From Hydractinia symbiolongicarpus (Eukaryota; Cnidaria; Hydrozoa; Anthoathecata; Hydractiniidae), in the NCBI RefSeq assembly GCF_029227915.1, contig NC_079880.1, positions 19,344,501 through 19,408,500 of the forward strand: 64,000 nt of DNA, given 5' to 3'. The notes beneath the pieces are model-generated. The model saw only the letters and a list, made by a program, of their open reading frames with translations, did no database searches and was not told the origin of the DNA. This document shows positions 62,547-64,000 of the stretch, in pieces. How positions within the stretch are numbered: position 1 is the first letter of the stretch; every line of letters starts with the position of its first letter. The position numbers and the translations under genes were made by a program.

Positions 62547-62881
62547 TCGCCTATATTATTAGACTACGTCGGTCCGTGTGTCTGTGACAGGCAAACTGGG
62601 TGTCTTTGTTTTTCTTTGATGCAACAGTCTTATTTGTTAACCTTTTTGACGGTATAGCTGCATGTCATTACATTTTAGACTGATGTCAATAACATTTTAA
62701 AGTCAACGAGGGAATAATTGGCGTAATCTCCTGCGTGGAAAACTATGGGATTGCCTTGGAAAGAAATGAGCCCAATTTCCTATACTGTACATAATTCGTT
62801 ATCAAAACCATTGTAAAAATATATATGTACTTGATATTGTTTCTGGTTCAAAGTGGATTCTTCCATGGGCTTATGGACTAG
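62547..62881 (+). mobile_element. Short Helitron-like element, second of the chain
   Basis: It starts TCGCCTATATTATTAGAC immediately after the previous CTAG. It carries 'tgtgacaggcaaactgggtgtc', as in element E, and ends GTGGATTCTTCCATGGGC, spacer, CTAG. It is 335 bp long and non-coding. Confidence 0.7.
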
Positions 62882-63279
62882 TCACCTATATTAATACACT
62901 TATTTTGTGTTTTTGAGAGAAAATGGTAAGATTATTTTTTGTTTTACTTAAAAAAGGCGAGGAACTATATCTCGAATGCTAACCGATAAAATTCTTATTT
63001 TGACGTTACGTTGTACTGTTTTTGAGATAAACGTCAATGTTTCTAATGATATCTAGCGAAGACATTGCATGTTAAAGCTCAAAGCCAGATAATTTAGAAA
63101 TAGATTAAAATAACTGACTTCTCCTACTATGGTAACTAGGAGCCACCAAGACTAACATTGATAAGTTTTCCAAAGCTCGGTCAACCCACTTGTTTCAAAA
63201 TAGACGGATTAATAAAGTTATCAAAAAACCTTCAAATAGTAATATCTTTGTGAGGCTTGGTCAAAAGTATATGATTTTT
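62882..63279 (+). mobile_element. Helitron-like element, 5' part, truncated by SINE
   Basis: It starts TCACCTATATTAATACAC right after the CTAG of its neighbour and is related to D/E through 'ggtaactaggagccacc' and 'ggtcaaaagtatatgat'. It then stops where the tRNA-like SINE begins. No hairpin or CTAG end is found downstream. Confidence 0.65.
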
Positions 63280-63493
63280 AGCGGAGATAGTGTAGTAGGT
63301 GCATTCGGCTTCTAACCATAAGGTTTCAGGTTCGAGTCTTCAGTCCGGCGCATTCTAAATGCAGTGTTAGAGCAATGCTATATGTATCTGTAGCGGTAAT
63401 GTATCATGTTACAATCGAAGGGGGAGAGGGGAGCTTTAGGATGAAATCCCCAAGGATGTTAAAACTTCCCGTTACCTACTTACTTTACTTACA
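63280..63493 (+). repeat. tRNA-derived SINE, plus strand
   Basis: The head GCGGAGATAGTGTAGTAGG has an A box (TAGTGTAGTAGG, 63288-63299) and a B box (GGTTCGAGTCT, 63329-63339) at tRNA spacing. A tRNA-unrelated body and a short CTTA-type tail (TACTTACTTTACTTAC) near 63475-63493 follow. The acceptor arms do not pair properly, so it is not a functional tRNA. It is a different family from the 59-kb SINE. Confidence 0.72.
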
Positions 63494-64000
63494 GAAGCCT
63501 CAAGAGGTAGAATTGTTTTGTCTTTTTCGTGCCATTAACATTGTTGTTTAAAGCGTTAATTCGATACATGTGCTGGACAAATTTTACTCATTTATTTTGG
63601 CCACCAAGGAAATTGTTGAAAACAGGATGTGTAATATATTTTGCAATTTGTGGCAATTTCCTAAAATTTAAATTAAATATACTTGCAATATATGTCTTGT
63701 GGCCTTGAAAATATGTTTGTAAAACAGATATTTATGAAAGTAAATTAATTTGAAAGAAAAATAAACGTGCATGAGGTAGCAAGTCAGTAATTGGCGAAAA
63801 GCTTTGATTTATAATCCTCATCTACTATTAAATTTTTTTTAAAAAAATTAAAGTAAAGCAAGGCCATTGGGTTTTAATGTGAATTAGTTTGCTGAAACAA
63901 AATAAAAGTTACTCCGTAATAGCTTGTGCTAATTTTCAAGGGAACAACCTTCCTCGCAATTATTGTTACTGTTAAGGTGATTGTCAAATTACAATTAGAC
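63494..64000. other. Non-coding stretch to window end
   Basis: No gene or recognisable repeat seen. Confidence 0.35.

Overview
The window is about two-thirds A+T, intron-poor and repeat-laden. It looks like nuclear DNA of a medusozoan cnidarian, most likely a hydrozoan. The basis is the gene content: a pair of intronless cnidopsin-type opsins, an LRAT-fold protein and remnants of mobile-element gene families common in cnidarians. There are also many short Helitron-like elements. No rRNA gene, convincing functional tRNA gene, CRISPR array or bacterial operon was seen.

Host genes are few. A single-exon PH-domain gene, or last exon, lies on the minus strand at 21.3-22.0 kb. A two-exon LRAT-like protein gene is at 39.4-40.8 kb, with the catalytic His/His/Cys set rebuilt across a 195-bp intron. 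Two tandem opsin genes are at 42.0-43.0 and 51.2-52.2 kb. Both opsins keep the retinal-binding lysine, an E181-like and an E94-like glutamate and NPxxY, but have Met-Arg-Val where most class A receptors have E/DRY. The LRAT-like gene and opsin 1 are only about 1.3 kb apart on the same strand. The opsins share a duplicated upstream region and a 122-bp tract without a single difference.

Mobile DNA dominates. Helitron-like elements start with TC, end in a hairpin followed by CTAG, and usually sit between A and T. A head-to-tail array of them fills 7.88-13.72 kb. Others are at 14.0, 37.3, 53.9, 55.0, 55.8-58.0 and 62.0-63.3 kb. One carries a 656-bp TCTG microsatellite. A decayed protein-primed (Polinton-like) family B DNA polymerase and associated small ORFs lie between the two opsins (43.8-46.9 kb). 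Two tRNA-derived SINEs, two TIR elements and a 16-bp minisatellite were also found. A SWIM zinc-finger ORF of a mobile or multicopy cnidarian family is at 6.8-7.4 kb.

The long intervals 1-6.8, 15.0-21.3, 22.1-39.3, 47.0-49.3, 52.2-53.9 and 58.0-62.0 kb contain no gene that can be supported from sequence alone. They may be introns or intergenic DNA.
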